Shown piece after piece: positions 25,115 through 32,414 of a stretch of DNA of 44,967 nucleotides. The DNA comes from CAMYLR01 sp039588915 (GTDB lineage Bacteria; Gemmatimonadota; Gemmatimonadetes; JACCXV01; JAHWKZ01): the NCBI GenBank assembly GCA_039588915.1, contig JBDGYV010000032.1, positions 1 to 44,967 of the forward strand, read 5' to 3'. The notes below the pieces were generated by a model. It was not told the DNA's origin. It was given only the letters and a program-made list of their open reading frames with translations, and made no database searches. Both the position numbers and the translations under genes were made by a program. The number at the start of each line of letters is the position of its first letter. Position 1 is the first letter of the stretch.

Positions 25115-25434
25115 TCACTCTCGCCGCGGGATGACGGAGACCTGGGTTTCCGCCGATACGCTCCCGCTGCGGTTGCCAACGCTCATCGTTGCCGAGCCCG
25201 GTCTACTCCCGATCACGGTGGCCTCGGTTGCCAAAAGAGAGCCGGGTTGGACAACTCCCCATCCGGGCCGAACGCCCTAGCCGTGGCCGTGCACGGCTCT
25301 CCAACTATCACCACGAAACACTTGTTCACGAGGATCACGCTAATGAGCTCGCTGCTTGGGCCGATAGGAGAGGAGTCGTCACATGCCAAAGCCAGAACCA
25401 GAAGTAGACAAGGAACCAGAACGAGAAGCCTCAC
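25115..25434 (-). pseudogene. Frameshifted Big_2-type lipoprotein
   Basis: The GTG at 25434 follows AAGGAGGCACAGT. It begins a clear lipoprotein signal (VRLLVLVPCLLLVLALAC, Cys18) and the first half of a bacterial Ig-like domain (VGEPCTATARAFGPDGELSNPALFW). This frame stops at 25213-25215. The second half of the same domain type (ATVIGSRPGSATMSVGNRSGSVSAETQVSVI) continues in another frame to a TGA at 25115-25117. Fewer residues than usual separate the Trp from the ATV strand, so the break looks like a small deletion with a frameshift. A sequencing error is possible. It lies downstream of the beta-propeller lipoprotein gene 25566-27005, perhaps in its transcript. Confidence 0.7.
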
Positions 25435-25565
25435 ACTGTGCCTCCTTGGAATAGGGTCTCCACCCTTCGGCGGCTCGGCGGTCTTGGGGTCCCTCGTGGC
25501 GTCGTAGGAAGGCGTCGCGGGTTGACAGGCTGCATGCGAGTTCGGGTCTTCCTCTATCCGAGTCA

Positions 25566-27005
25566 TCATTCCTCCGGCGACCAAGCAGGGTCCCAATCCT
25601 CGGCGGGATGATTCGTCACGTTGGCGGGGTTCGAGCCGTCCGTCCCCATGACGTAGATCTCCGGATTTCCAGCGCCCCAGAGAGCAAACGCGATTCGGCT
25701 GCCGTCCGGCGACCATGTGGGCTGCTCTGGCCAGCCGATGAGATCCGTGAGCTTGGTCTGGTTCGAGCCGTCCGCCTGCATGACGTAGATCTCGACGTTG
25801 TTCTCGCCGCTGCGCCAGCTCGTAAATGCGATCTGGGTGCCGTCGGGCGACCACGCGGGGAAATCCCACTCACCCTCCGGGGTATTCGTAAGGTTGATGG
25901 GGTTCGAGCCGTCCGCCTGCATGACGTAGATCTCGCCGTTGGCCTGGCCGTGGCGGCCGGTGACGAACGCGATCCGGGTGCCGTCCGGCGACCATGCGGG
26001 TCCAGCGTCCCATGCCGAGTGATTCGTAAGGTTGATGGGGTTCGAGCCGTCCGCCTGCATGACGTAGATCTCGTCGTTGCCGTCGCGGTCGCTCGTAAAT
26101 GCGATCTGGGTGCCGTCCGGCGACCATGCGGGTCCAGCGTCCCATGCCGGGTGATTCGTCAGGTTGATGGGGTTTGAACCGTCCGCCTGCATGACGAAGA
26201 TGTCGCTGTTTCCATCGCGGTCGCTACTAAATGCGATCCGGGTGCCGTCCGGCGACCATGCGGGGTCACCCTCCGCCGCCGAGTGATTCGTCAGGTTGAC
26301 GGGGTTCGAGCCGTCGGCGTTCATGACGAACACGTCGTACTGGCCGCCATCACGGTTGCTCACGTACGCGATGCGACCGTGGAACCAGCGGCAGGCGACA
26401 ACGAAACTGGTCCGAGTTACCTGCGCGAACGTGACAGTCACCGTTCGCGGGTTCCAACCGCTCACCCAGCAGTTGTCTGCGACTCCGGTCAGACGGACCT
26501 CGTGCTGGCCCAGGGCAGTGTCGGAAAAGGTCGCCGTTCCGTTTACTCCAATGGCCTGGCTGATAGTCCCATCGACTACCACCGTGTAGCCATCGGGATC
26601 GATCGCATCGCCGTTCGTCGTCGCGGTTACTTCGAGGTCGCCTACTGCCGGTAGGCAGGAGACGGTGAACGACATCTGAGCGGTGGAGCCCGCCGTGACG
26701 CTCATGGTGTAAGGGTTATCGCCGGTGACGGAACAGTTAGCGGCTACCGCGTTGAGGGAGACGGAGTGGCTGCCTGCCGAAACGTCGGTCAGCATAATGG
26801 AGCCCGTGGCGCCAACGAGGGCGCTCGCAGAGCCATCGAGGTGGACGGCGTAGCCGTCTGGGTCGGGGTCGGAGCCGGTGGTCGTAACGCTGACCTCGAT
26901 TGAGCCCGTGGACGGCCCGAGCGGTGGGCCTGTTGTGCCACCGTCGCCACTGCCGCAGGCTACCAGTAGCAAAATCGGCGAGCTACAGATCAGTGAACAG
27001 CGCAT
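25566..27005 (-). CDS. TolB-like six-bladed propeller lipoprotein with two Ig-like repeats
   Basis: The product is 479 aa. I chose the ATG at 27005, preceded by TTGGGGGGT and starting a signal peptide that ends at LLLVAC, Cys17. A TTG 21 bp upstream is less likely. After a Gly/Thr/Pro linker come two tandem Ig-like repeats of about 80 residues (GSIEVSVTTTGSDPDPDGY and VGDLEVTATTNGDAIDPDGY), each with a conserved C-x-V-x-G-x-N/W-P motif. The C-terminal 270 residues are six PD40-type blades (WSPDGTRIAF, YVMQADGSNPINLTN). Such propellers act in the envelope as binding platforms. Its promoter carries the same 11-bp-spaced repeats as the module C lipoprotein, which suggests control by the module C regulator. 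The next gene upstream (27211-28422) is a paralog. Confidence 0.88.
   Translation of the reverse strand: MRCSLICSSPILLLVACGSGDGGTTGPPLGPSTGSIEVSVTTTGSDPDPDGYAVHLDGSASALVGATGSIMLTDVSAGSHSVSLNAVAANCSVTGDNPYTMSVTAGSTAQMSFTVSCLPAVGDLEVTATTNGDAIDPDGYTVVVDGTISQAIGVNGTATFSDTALGQHEVRLTGVADNCWVSGWNPRTVTVTFAQVTRTSFVVACRWFHGRIAYVSNRDGGQYDVFVMNADGSNPVNLTNHSAAEGDPAWSPDGTRIAFSSDRDGNSDIFVMQADGSNPINLTNHPAWDAGPAWSPDGTQIAFTSDRDGNDEIYVMQADGSNPINLTNHSAWDAGPAWSPDGTRIAFVTGRHGQANGEIYVMQADGSNPINLTNTPEGEWDFPAWSPDGTQIAFTSWRSGENNVEIYVMQADGSNQTKLTDLIGWPEQPTWSPDGSRIAFALWGAGNPEIYVMGTDGSNPANVTNHPAEDWDPAWSPEE
25569..26378 (-). repeat. Six tandem PD40 blade repeats, partly near-identical DNA
   Basis: Six in-frame repeats of 40 to 47 codons encode the blades. 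The segment encoding VMQADGSNPINLTN is almost unchanged in three consecutive units and is largely kept in a fourth. Units two and three are each 132 bp and nearly identical at the nucleotide level. This points to recent duplication or homogenisation within the gene. Confidence 0.8.
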
Positions 27006-27053
27006 AGCTAGACCCCCCAAGGGCAAGAGACGGATAGGCTGGCGTGTGGTGCA

Positions 27054-27096
27054 AGCCTACGTGGGAGGCATCACCGGACTATCATCTGGGAGATGA
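27054..27096 (-). promoter_or_regulatory. SARP-type promoter of the propeller lipoprotein, GTGATAG class
   Basis: On the minus strand the units are TCATCTC (27090-27096), ATGATAG (27079-27085) and GTGATGC (27068-27074), an exact 11-bp period. Eight bases then separate them from TAGGCT (27054-27059). The order degenerate unit, [A/G]TGATAG, GTGAT.. matches the module C promoter at 8285-8330. The start codon is at 27005. Confidence 0.7.
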
Positions 27097-27177
27097 CAGT
27101 CAGAGTCGCCTAGTCACTTAACGGGTGCGCGACACGGTGCGGGAGTCAGCCTGTTCGACAAGCAGGTGAATCAGCTG

Positions 27178-27201
27178 GGCCGGGCGTTCGCTCGCCCGGC
27201 C
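27178..27201 (-). terminator. Hairpin after the second propeller lipoprotein
   Basis: A 9-bp perfect stem GGCCGGGCG (27178-27186) pairs with CGCCCGGCC (27193-27201), with a 6-nt loop. It sits 9 bp beyond the stop codon of the gene at 27211-28422. No T-run follows, so it may be a weak or factor-assisted terminator. Confidence 0.6.
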
Positions 27202-27210
27202 GGTTGTATC

Positions 27211-28422
27211 TCAGGGCACCCACGTCGGTGCGAGCGAAATCGCGGCGAACCCCTGGGTCAGATTGCGCGGGTTCGAGCCGTCCGCGTCCATCACGAAGAT
27301 GTCGGCGCCCTGGAAACCGCTGTGAAGCCCCTGGTCGCGGCTCGACATGAACACGATCTGCCGGCTGTCGGGCGACCACTGGGCGTCCGCCTCGAACGAG
27401 TTCGGCGTGTTCGGCGTCAGGTTGGTCAACCCCGTGCCGTCGGCGTTGATGACCCACACGTCGTCGCTGTCGGTTGCCAGTGTGAACGCGAGGCGCGTGC
27501 CATCCGGCGACCACTTGGCCTGAAAGCCCGCGCGGCCGGTCGTCGTGAGCGGCCGCTCGTTGGTCCCATCGGCGTCGGCGATGAACAGGTCCGTCCCGCC
27601 GCCCCCGACGCGGTTGCTGTTGTAAACGATCTGCGACCCGTCGGGAGACCAGTCCGGAAACTGCTCGTCGGCAGTGCTGGCAGCGGTCAGGTTGACGCGG
27701 TTCGTGCCGTCGGCGTCCATGACCCAGATGTCAAAGTTGCCGCCGTCTTGCAGGCCGAGCCAGTGAAACAGGATCCGCGTGCCGTCGGGCGACACCATGG
27801 GCCGGGCGCCGGCGCCGAGCGTGCTGAACCCCGTGCCGTCCCGGTTCAGCATGCATATCTCGCTGCCGCACTTCGCCACGATGACCTGACCGTCGGCGGA
27901 CACATCGAGTGCGATGTGTCCGGTGGAGTGGATCCGCTGGCGGTGGCTCCCGTTCGCCGTCATGCTCATGATCCGGATCGGTACCTGCCCCGGGTTGTTG
28001 CCCTGCGAGAAGATGATCGTCCCCGTCAGCCCCGGGCCGCAGGTCGAGGCGAACTCGGCACGCACCGTGCCGCCGGCAGCAACGGTGACCGATCGCAGTT
28101 TGCCCCCGGCGATCTCGCAATTGATCGCTAGATCAGTGAGTCGGACATCGTAGGTGCCGGGCGCGAGGCCGGCGACCAGACGGCTCCCGCTTTCACCTAA
28201 GTCGAGTGTGAAGCCGGCCACATCGACCCTGTACGCATCGTCGAGCTCGACCCCGGTCGACGTCACGACGACCTCGATCGAGCCGTCGGTCGCCGCCGGA
28301 GGCGGTGGTGGCGGTGGCGGGCCGGTGGGCGGCGCGCCCGCGCCACCCCCTCCACTTCCCCCGCAAGCGATCGGAACAAGAAATACCGCGAGTACCGCGA
28401 TGGCCATGGTCTGTCTACGCAT
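27211..28422 (-). CDS. TolB-like propeller lipoprotein with one Ig-like repeat
   Basis: The product is 403 aa. The ATG at 28422 follows AGGAGGTCACT. The signal peptide ends at LVPIAC, Cys20. A Gly run and a Pro8-type linker (GPPPPPPPPAAT) precede one Ig-like repeat (GSIEVVVTSTGVELDDAYRV, with the C-x-I-x-G-G motif). A PD40 propeller follows (VSPDGTRILFHW, DWSPDGSQIVYNS, KWSPDGTRLAFTL, VMDADGSNPRNLT). It is a shorter paralog of the neighbouring 25566-27005 protein. Its promoter is nearly a copy of the module D lipoprotein promoter (three TTTAC repeats at 11-bp spacing), which suggests control by the module D regulator rather than by the regulator that controls its neighbour. A binding or scaffold role in the envelope is inferred from the fold. 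Confidence 0.87.
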   Translation of the reverse strand: MRRQTMAIAVLAVFLVPIACGGSGGGGAGAPPTGPPPPPPPPAATDGSIEVVVTSTGVELDDAYRVDVAGFTLDLGESGSRLVAGLAPGTYDVRLTDLAINCEIAGGKLRSVTVAAGGTVRAEFASTCGPGLTGTIIFSQGNNPGQVPIRIMSMTANGSHRQRIHSTGHIALDVSADGQVIVAKCGSEICMLNRDGTGFSTLGAGARPMVSPDGTRILFHWLGLQDGGNFDIWVMDADGTNRVNLTAASTADEQFPDWSPDGSQIVYNSNRVGGGGTDLFIADADGTNERPLTTTGRAGFQAKWSPDGTRLAFTLATDSDDVWVINADGTGLTNLTPNTPNSFEADAQWSPDSRQIVFMSSRDQGLHSGFQGADIFVMDADGSNPRNLTQGFAAISLAPTWVP

Positions 28423-28463
28423 AGTGACCTCCTGTATCCGCTAAAGCGGGTGCCAACAGGGAG

Positions 28464-28508
28464 ATCGTACGGGACAGCTGGTAAACCAGACGTAAATCTT
28501 CGGTAAAC
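28464..28508 (-). promoter_or_regulatory. SARP-type promoter of the second propeller lipoprotein, TTTAC class
   Basis: On the minus strand GTTTAC, ATTTAC and GTTTAC occur at an exact 11-bp period (plus-strand GTAAA/GTAAAC at 28503, 28492 and 28481). A TACGAT -10 box follows at 28464-28469, 9 bp beyond the heptamer TTTACCA. The core closely matches the module D promoter (GAGTTTACC, a middle TTTACG, GTTTACCAGC). The ribosome binding site and ATG lie about 40 bp downstream. Confidence 0.78.
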
Positions 28509-28633
28509 TCGGGACTCGGCCGGCTGGGAAAACTCGGAGATGTCTGTCTGCGATCGACTACAGAACGAGCGTAAGAACGCCCGTAGGCGCGCGAGGGAAT
28601 TACTCCGATCAGGGAAGATCGGTATGGTAAGAA

Positions 28634-28683
28634 TGGTGGGCGCACGTGGATTCGAACCACAGACCCCCTGCTTGTAAGGCAGG
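28634..28683 (-). repeat. Duplicated 3' part of tRNA-Val (att-like direct repeat)
   Basis: Fifty bases match the intact tRNA-Val at 32672-32721 in the same orientation with one mismatch. The match runs from the encoded CCA end through the T arm to the 3' side of the anticodon stem and loop. Beyond 28683 the sequences diverge, so the D arm and 5' acceptor are absent. This is the classic footprint of integration at a tRNA 3' end. Confidence 0.85.
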
Positions 28684-28760
28684 CTCCAAAATGCGCTTTT
28701 TCGTCATTATGCCGTAAATCCGCAGAGTTTTCCGCCTATTTGCCGAACGCTCCGCCTCCC

Positions 28761-28806
28761 GATACGGCAAAAAGCCGTATCTGAACTAGCACACTTACTA
28801 GCACAC
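28761..28806. repeat. Hairpin and paired CTAGCACAC repeats near the left island end
   Basis: GATACGGC (28761-28768) and GCCGTATC (28774-28781) form a perfect stem around AAAAA. Immediately after, CTAGCACAC occurs at 28786 and 28798, a 12-bp period. They lie within 125 bp of the tRNA-Val fragment and could be recombinase or excisionase arm-type sites. No direct evidence identifies the binding protein. Confidence 0.55.
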
Positions 28807-28826
28807 CTCAGAGACACACATGGCGG

Positions 28827-28859
28827 TACAAAAAGGGGGGGCTCATAAAGAGCCGCCCC
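28827..28859 (-). terminator. Intrinsic terminator of the module F lipoprotein
   Basis: On the minus strand GGGGCGGCTC (28859-28850) pairs with GAGCCCCCCC (28844-28835), with a 5-nt loop and one mismatch. TTTTTGT follows (28834-28828). It lies 39 bp past the lipoprotein stop codon. Confidence 0.85.
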
Positions 28860-28898
28860 TCCGAGATGAGAGTTCGCGCAGCCTGAGCTAGTGCACGC

Positions 28899-29450
28899 TC
28901 ACGGCTTTCCGGGGCACTTATACTCGAACACCGTTCGCTCCATCCTCACGTCGCCACCGGGGTCGATCATGAGTCGGTATGTGTTCCGGAGGTTAGCGTT
29001 TTCGCCGTTTTGGTTGACGTACCTCTCATTCGCCGAAAAGCTCAGGAAAAACTGGGGGCCTTTCGGCTTGGTGATGATCCTACAGTTGTCCTCCCCCGTT
29101 GTGAGGTTGTATTCGTCGCCCGACGACAATCCCACGAAACCGAGGGGAGTCTCTGTCTGATAGTCTATGTGGCAAGTCACTATCTCATTGCCCGAAGGCG
29201 TCGTTCTTGAAAACCAATGGACGTTAGCAAATCCTGTGTCTGTATACTGCACGAACTCGCCCGCCCCGTCGTTCGCACACGCGACGTAGTCTACTACTCC
29301 GGCCAAGCCTAAGGGTTCGACATATGAGTCGAAAATCACTTTAGACAACGTGGTGCCCGCTTCGTCCTGCTGCGGCGCGACAGGCTGTTCGCTACAAGCG
29401 AATAGCAATGCCGGAATTACGAGGGCTGAGATAAGTAGGGTCGTGCGCAC
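28899..29450 (-). CDS. Small secreted lipoprotein, module F
   Basis: The product is 183 aa. I chose the GTG at 29450 because GAGGAGG lies 6 nt upstream and a compact signal peptide starts there, ending at LLFAC, Cys19. A Gln/Asp/Glu tether (SEQPVAPQQDEAG) precedes a single domain with VDYVACANDGAGEFVQYTD, VHWFSRTTPSGNEIVTCH, GEDNCRIITKPKGPQFFLSF and a C-terminal VRMERTVFEYKC. Four Cys residues in the domain suggest disulfides, consistent with export. It is not obviously homologous to the B/C/D lipoproteins. It is divergent from the module F regulator, and its promoter carries four 11-bp-spaced repeats. The function is unknown. Confidence 0.85.
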   Translation of the reverse strand: MRTTLLISALVIPALLFACSEQPVAPQQDEAGTTLSKVIFDSYVEPLGLAGVVDYVACANDGAGEFVQYTDTGFANVHWFSRTTPSGNEIVTCHIDYQTETPLGFVGLSSGDEYNLTTGEDNCRIITKPKGPQFFLSFSANERYVNQNGENANLRNTYRLMIDPGGDVRMERTVFEYKCPGKP

Positions 29451-29517
29451 GACTACCTCCTCGCTGTAGGTGAATTCGGGCCCCGTCTTGCATGGACTTA
29501 GCGGGGCCTTCATGTTG

Positions 29518-29571
29518 AGCCTAGGCACCGGCTGTCTAGCGCATGTCCATTAGGCGTCACGTCGATGTCCA
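29518..29571 (-). promoter_or_regulatory. SARP-type promoter of module F: four repeats
   Basis: On the minus strand TGGACAT (29565-29571), GTGACGC (29554-29560), TGGACAT (29543-29549) and TAGACAG (29532-29538) follow each other at an exact 11-bp period. Exactly 8 bp then separate them from TAGGCT (29518-29523), the -10 box. The first unit is 36 bp from the start of the divergent regulator. Confidence 0.75.
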
Positions 29572-29606
29572 TTCTGCCTGATTTTGCAGTTAGACAGGTT
29601 TTCGTG

Positions 29607-32414
29607 ATGTACGAGTTGCAATTCCTGGGTGGCGCGTCGATCGAGGGCCCGGAGGGTTCGGTTGTAGGTCCCGCGGTCCAGGCGCGTCGCCTCGCCTTCC
29701 TGGCCTGTCTGGCCGTCGCGAGGGGTCACCCCGTCTCGCGCGACAAGCTGATCGCCATGCTCTGGCCCGAGAGCGCGCCCGAGAGTGCTCGCCACTCGAT
29801 GCGCAATATGGTCTACGCGCTGAATCACGAACTGGAGGGCGCCCCGGTGGAGGCGGTGGGGAACGGTCTCCGCGTCGACCCGGAGCGATATCCCAGCGAC
29901 GTGGCGGCGTTCCAGACGGCAATCGAGTCAGGGGATCTGGAGCGCGCGGTGGAGTTGTATGGAGGCGGGTTTCTGGATGGGCTCTTCCTGAAGGACGCGC
30001 TGGGGTTTGAAGAGTGGGCGCGCGAGGAACGGGATCGGTTCGCCCGGGCCTATGCTCAAGCGCTGGAGGAACTGGCGGAACAAGCGACTCAGCGCGGTGA
30101 CCACCTGCAGGCGGTTTCGTGGTGGCGCGATCTGGTTGCGCACGATCCTTACAGCGGGCGTGCCACGGTGCGGCTGATGGAGTCACTGGCCGCGGCGGGG
30201 GACCGAGCGGAGGCGCTGCGCCAGGCCGACGTGCACTTGGTGCGAATGCGGGAAGAGTTCGACGCGGCTCCTGACGTTGCGGTAACCGAACTCGCCGGTC
30301 GGTTGCGGGAGGAGCCAACGGAGGGAGTCAAGGCGGGTGGGCCAACGGCGGAGGGGAAAGTAAGGGCTCTGCCGGGGCCAAACCGTCATCGTTCGCTGCC
30401 GCTCGCTATCGCTGCTCTGATCACGGGTCTTGCGGTGTGGTACGTGGCGTTGAGGGACACCGAGCCGGGACCCGAGCACGCCTCGGCCTCGGCCGACACC
30501 CGTGCGATCGCGGTGCTTCCGTTCAGCGTGCGAGGCGAGGAGGTAGCGGTTCTGCGGGAGGGAATGGTCGACCTTCTATCCACGGGTCTGGACGGAGCCG
30601 GAGGCTTGCGGACGATCCCGGCGGGCACTCTCATGGCGCGATGGCGTGAGTCTGTAGTTGGCACAGAGACACCCGAGCTTACGATCGCATTAGAGGTCGC
30701 ACGTAGGAGTCGCGCGAAGTACGCACTGGTTGGTTCGGTAGTGGCGATCGACTCGGACGTGCGGATCGTGGTGGATATCTATGATGCAAATACGAATGAA
30801 CGTCTCGGCCAAGCGAAGGTCGAGGGATCTCCAGATGATGTGTTGCCACTCGTCGATCGACTAGCGGTCGATGTGCTCAGGGTGATTCTCCAGAAGGGTG
30901 AGGAAGAACTCCCGGAGATCAACGTAGCAAGCCTCACAACCGAGTCCTCCGCAGCTCTTCAGGCCTACCTGGAGGGTCAGGTCCACTTCCGACACTTCGA
31001 GCTGACCGCGGCAGAGAAGGCGTACAAACGGGCGGTAGAGGCGGACTCCACCTTCGCTCTGGCACACTACCAGCTCTCCAAAGTCTACCAGTGGTCAGAA
31101 GTCAGAAACCAGACGTTGGCGGTTCAACACATTGAGCGAGCGGTGCAGCTATCCGATCGACTGCCAGCGCGTCAGGCGCTGCTTGTTCTGGCATTTTATG
31201 CCGTGTGGCATGACGTGCCCGATATCGTGGAATCCTTGCGCCAAGCCATCGAGACGTACCCAGACGACGCGGAGGCTTGGTATCTGCTGGGCGAGATTCT
31301 CTATCACGGTCCCGCCACGTTCGCTACAGCGGCGGAGGTTGATCAGACGTTCGAGCGAGCGGTCGAGTTGGATCCCAGAAACGCGGAGTACTTGAATCAC
31401 TACGTGGGCCTCGCCTGGCATGTCGATGGTGACAGTGTGCGTGCTGCTCAGCGACTCGAGATGCTCGAGCGGGCCACTCCCGGTCACTGGTCGGCTCGCG
31501 CGGGGCGACTAGCGCTCGACCTCGCCTTCGGCGATAGCGTGACGCAGGGGGAAGCGATGACCCAACTGCGCTCGGAGGAGGACAGGCTGGTCGTCAACCG
31601 CGCGTGGTTTTTGTTGGCTCAACCTCGTTACGTCGCTTGGCTGCCAGTCACGCGCTTGGTGTACGAGCGTAGCGATGATAACTCGAGAGGCGGTCCCGCC
31701 AGGATACTGTTTGATACCAATGCCCATTGGTACGGTCGATTGCGAGAGGCTCTGCCGTACCTGGACGATTCCGCGATTACCCCTGGGGCGCGAGCCAGCG
31801 CTGCCTATCGTGCATTTGATGCCGGTTTGGCGATCCCCGAGGAGAAACTCGAGCAGGCGCTCGATCCCGCTTTGATCGACAGCACCGGTACCAGCTCGGT
31901 GGTTTTCTACACGGGCGCGTTTGCCGTAGATCGCGGTCGGTGGTCCGATCACGCGAAGGCGATCGCGGAACTCGAGCGACGGGCGGAGCGTGCATTGGGA
32001 GAAGCGGATTCCACTGCGGCGGGGCAGAATCTGGGGGCAGTCCGAGCTCTGGAGGGGTACGCCCTCTGGCGGCAGGGTCAGCCGACGGCGGCGCTCCCCA
32101 TGCTAGAGGAGGCAGTAGGCTTTCCTTGGGTTGTGGTTCCGCTGTGGCTGGGTCGGCTCTACCAGGAGTTGGGTCACCTCCGGGACGCGGAGCGGGTGTA
32201 TCGATCCTATAATAGTTACGGCATGCCTTCACGCGAGCCGCTGAGCCAACGCCAGTTGGGCAAGATCTACGAGCAGCTCGAAGAGTACGATAAAGCGCTT
32301 GAGTCGTACGAGTACTTCGTCGAGTACTGGCAGGACGCTGATCCCGAGTTGCAGCCGATGGTGGAAGAAGCGCGGCAGGCGATCATTCGGCTCGAGAGTC
32401 TGCGGCGGGAGTGA
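29607..32414 (+). CDS. Membrane-anchored SARP/BTAD regulator with long TPR region (module F)
   Basis: The product is 935 aa from the ATG at 29607, chosen because the family N-terminus (MYELQFLGGASIEGPEG) begins there. A TTG 14 codons upstream is less likely. The winged helix lies at about 15-97 (LIAMLWPESA, RHSMRNMVYALNHEL) and the BTAD at about 98-245 (YGGGFLDGLFL, FEEWAREERDRF). A membrane helix at 265-282 (LPLAIAALITGLAVWYVAL) is followed by AIAVLPFSVRGEE and a FlgO/TolB-like domain. About 470 residues of TPR-type helices follow (TAAEKAYKRAVEADSTFALAHY, FERAVELDPRNAEYL). The C-terminal half lacks the APWDRAMLDY and YPPFxELVRP signatures of paralogs B to E, so it is a more distant member. 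It sits inside the tRNA-Val-flanked island, divergent from its lipoprotein. Confidence 0.9.
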   Translation: MYELQFLGGASIEGPEGSVVGPAVQARRLAFLACLAVARGHPVSRDKLIAMLWPESAPESARHSMRNMVYALNHELEGAPVEAVGNGLRVDPERYPSDVAAFQTAIESGDLERAVELYGGGFLDGLFLKDALGFEEWAREERDRFARAYAQALEELAEQATQRGDHLQAVSWWRDLVAHDPYSGRATVRLMESLAAAGDRAEALRQADVHLVRMREEFDAAPDVAVTELAGRLREEPTEGVKAGGPTAEGKVRALPGPNRHRSLPLAIAALITGLAVWYVALRDTEPGPEHASASADTRAIAVLPFSVRGEEVAVLREGMVDLLSTGLDGAGGLRTIPAGTLMARWRESVVGTETPELTIALEVARRSRAKYALVGSVVAIDSDVRIVVDIYDANTNERLGQAKVEGSPDDVLPLVDRLAVDVLRVILQKGEEELPEINVASLTTESSAALQAYLEGQVHFRHFELTAAEKAYKRAVEADSTFALAHYQLSKVYQWSEVRNQTLAVQHIERAVQLSDRLPARQALLVLAFYAVWHDVPDIVESLRQAIETYPDDAEAWYLLGEILYHGPATFATAAEVDQTFERAVELDPRNAEYLNHYVGLAWHVDGDSVRAAQRLEMLERATPGHWSARAGRLALDLAFGDSVTQGEAMTQLRSEEDRLVVNRAWFLLAQPRYVAWLPVTRLVYERSDDNSRGGPARILFDTNAHWYGRLREALPYLDDSAITPGARASAAYRAFDAGLAIPEEKLEQALDPALIDSTGTSSVVFYTGAFAVDRGRWSDHAKAIAELERRAERALGEADSTAAGQNLGAVRALEGYALWRQGQPTAALPMLEEAVGFPWVVVPLWLGRLYQELGHLRDAERVYRSYNSYGMPSREPLSQRQLGKIYEQLEEYDKALESYEYFVEYWQDADPELQPMVEEARQAIIRLESLRRE

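Larger units (their letters stand above)
28423..28898. other. Intergenic region with promoter, tRNA-Val fragment, repeats and terminator
   Basis: These 476 bp contain, from left to right, the TTTAC-repeat promoter of the propeller lipoprotein, a 50-bp copy of the 3' part of tRNA-Val, an 8-bp hairpin with direct repeats, and the terminator of the module F lipoprotein. A short frame from the ATG at 28820 (23 codons, MAVQKGGAHKE...) overlaps the terminator, and I do not count it as a gene. Confidence 0.7.

Noticed and set aside
25608..26177. Plus-strand frame with VRAVRLHDVDL repeats
   Set aside because: It is the reverse complement of the tandem PD40 repeats of the minus-strand gene. The repetition comes from that gene.
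28634..28806. CRISPR array
   Set aside because: The repeats are one tRNA fragment, one hairpin and two 9-bp repeats with a 3-bp gap. There is no series of repeats and spacers and no cas gene.
28820..28891. Short plus-strand frame MAVQKGGAHKE... as an integrase start
   Set aside because: It ends after 23 codons, overlaps a strong minus-strand terminator and shows no integrase motif.
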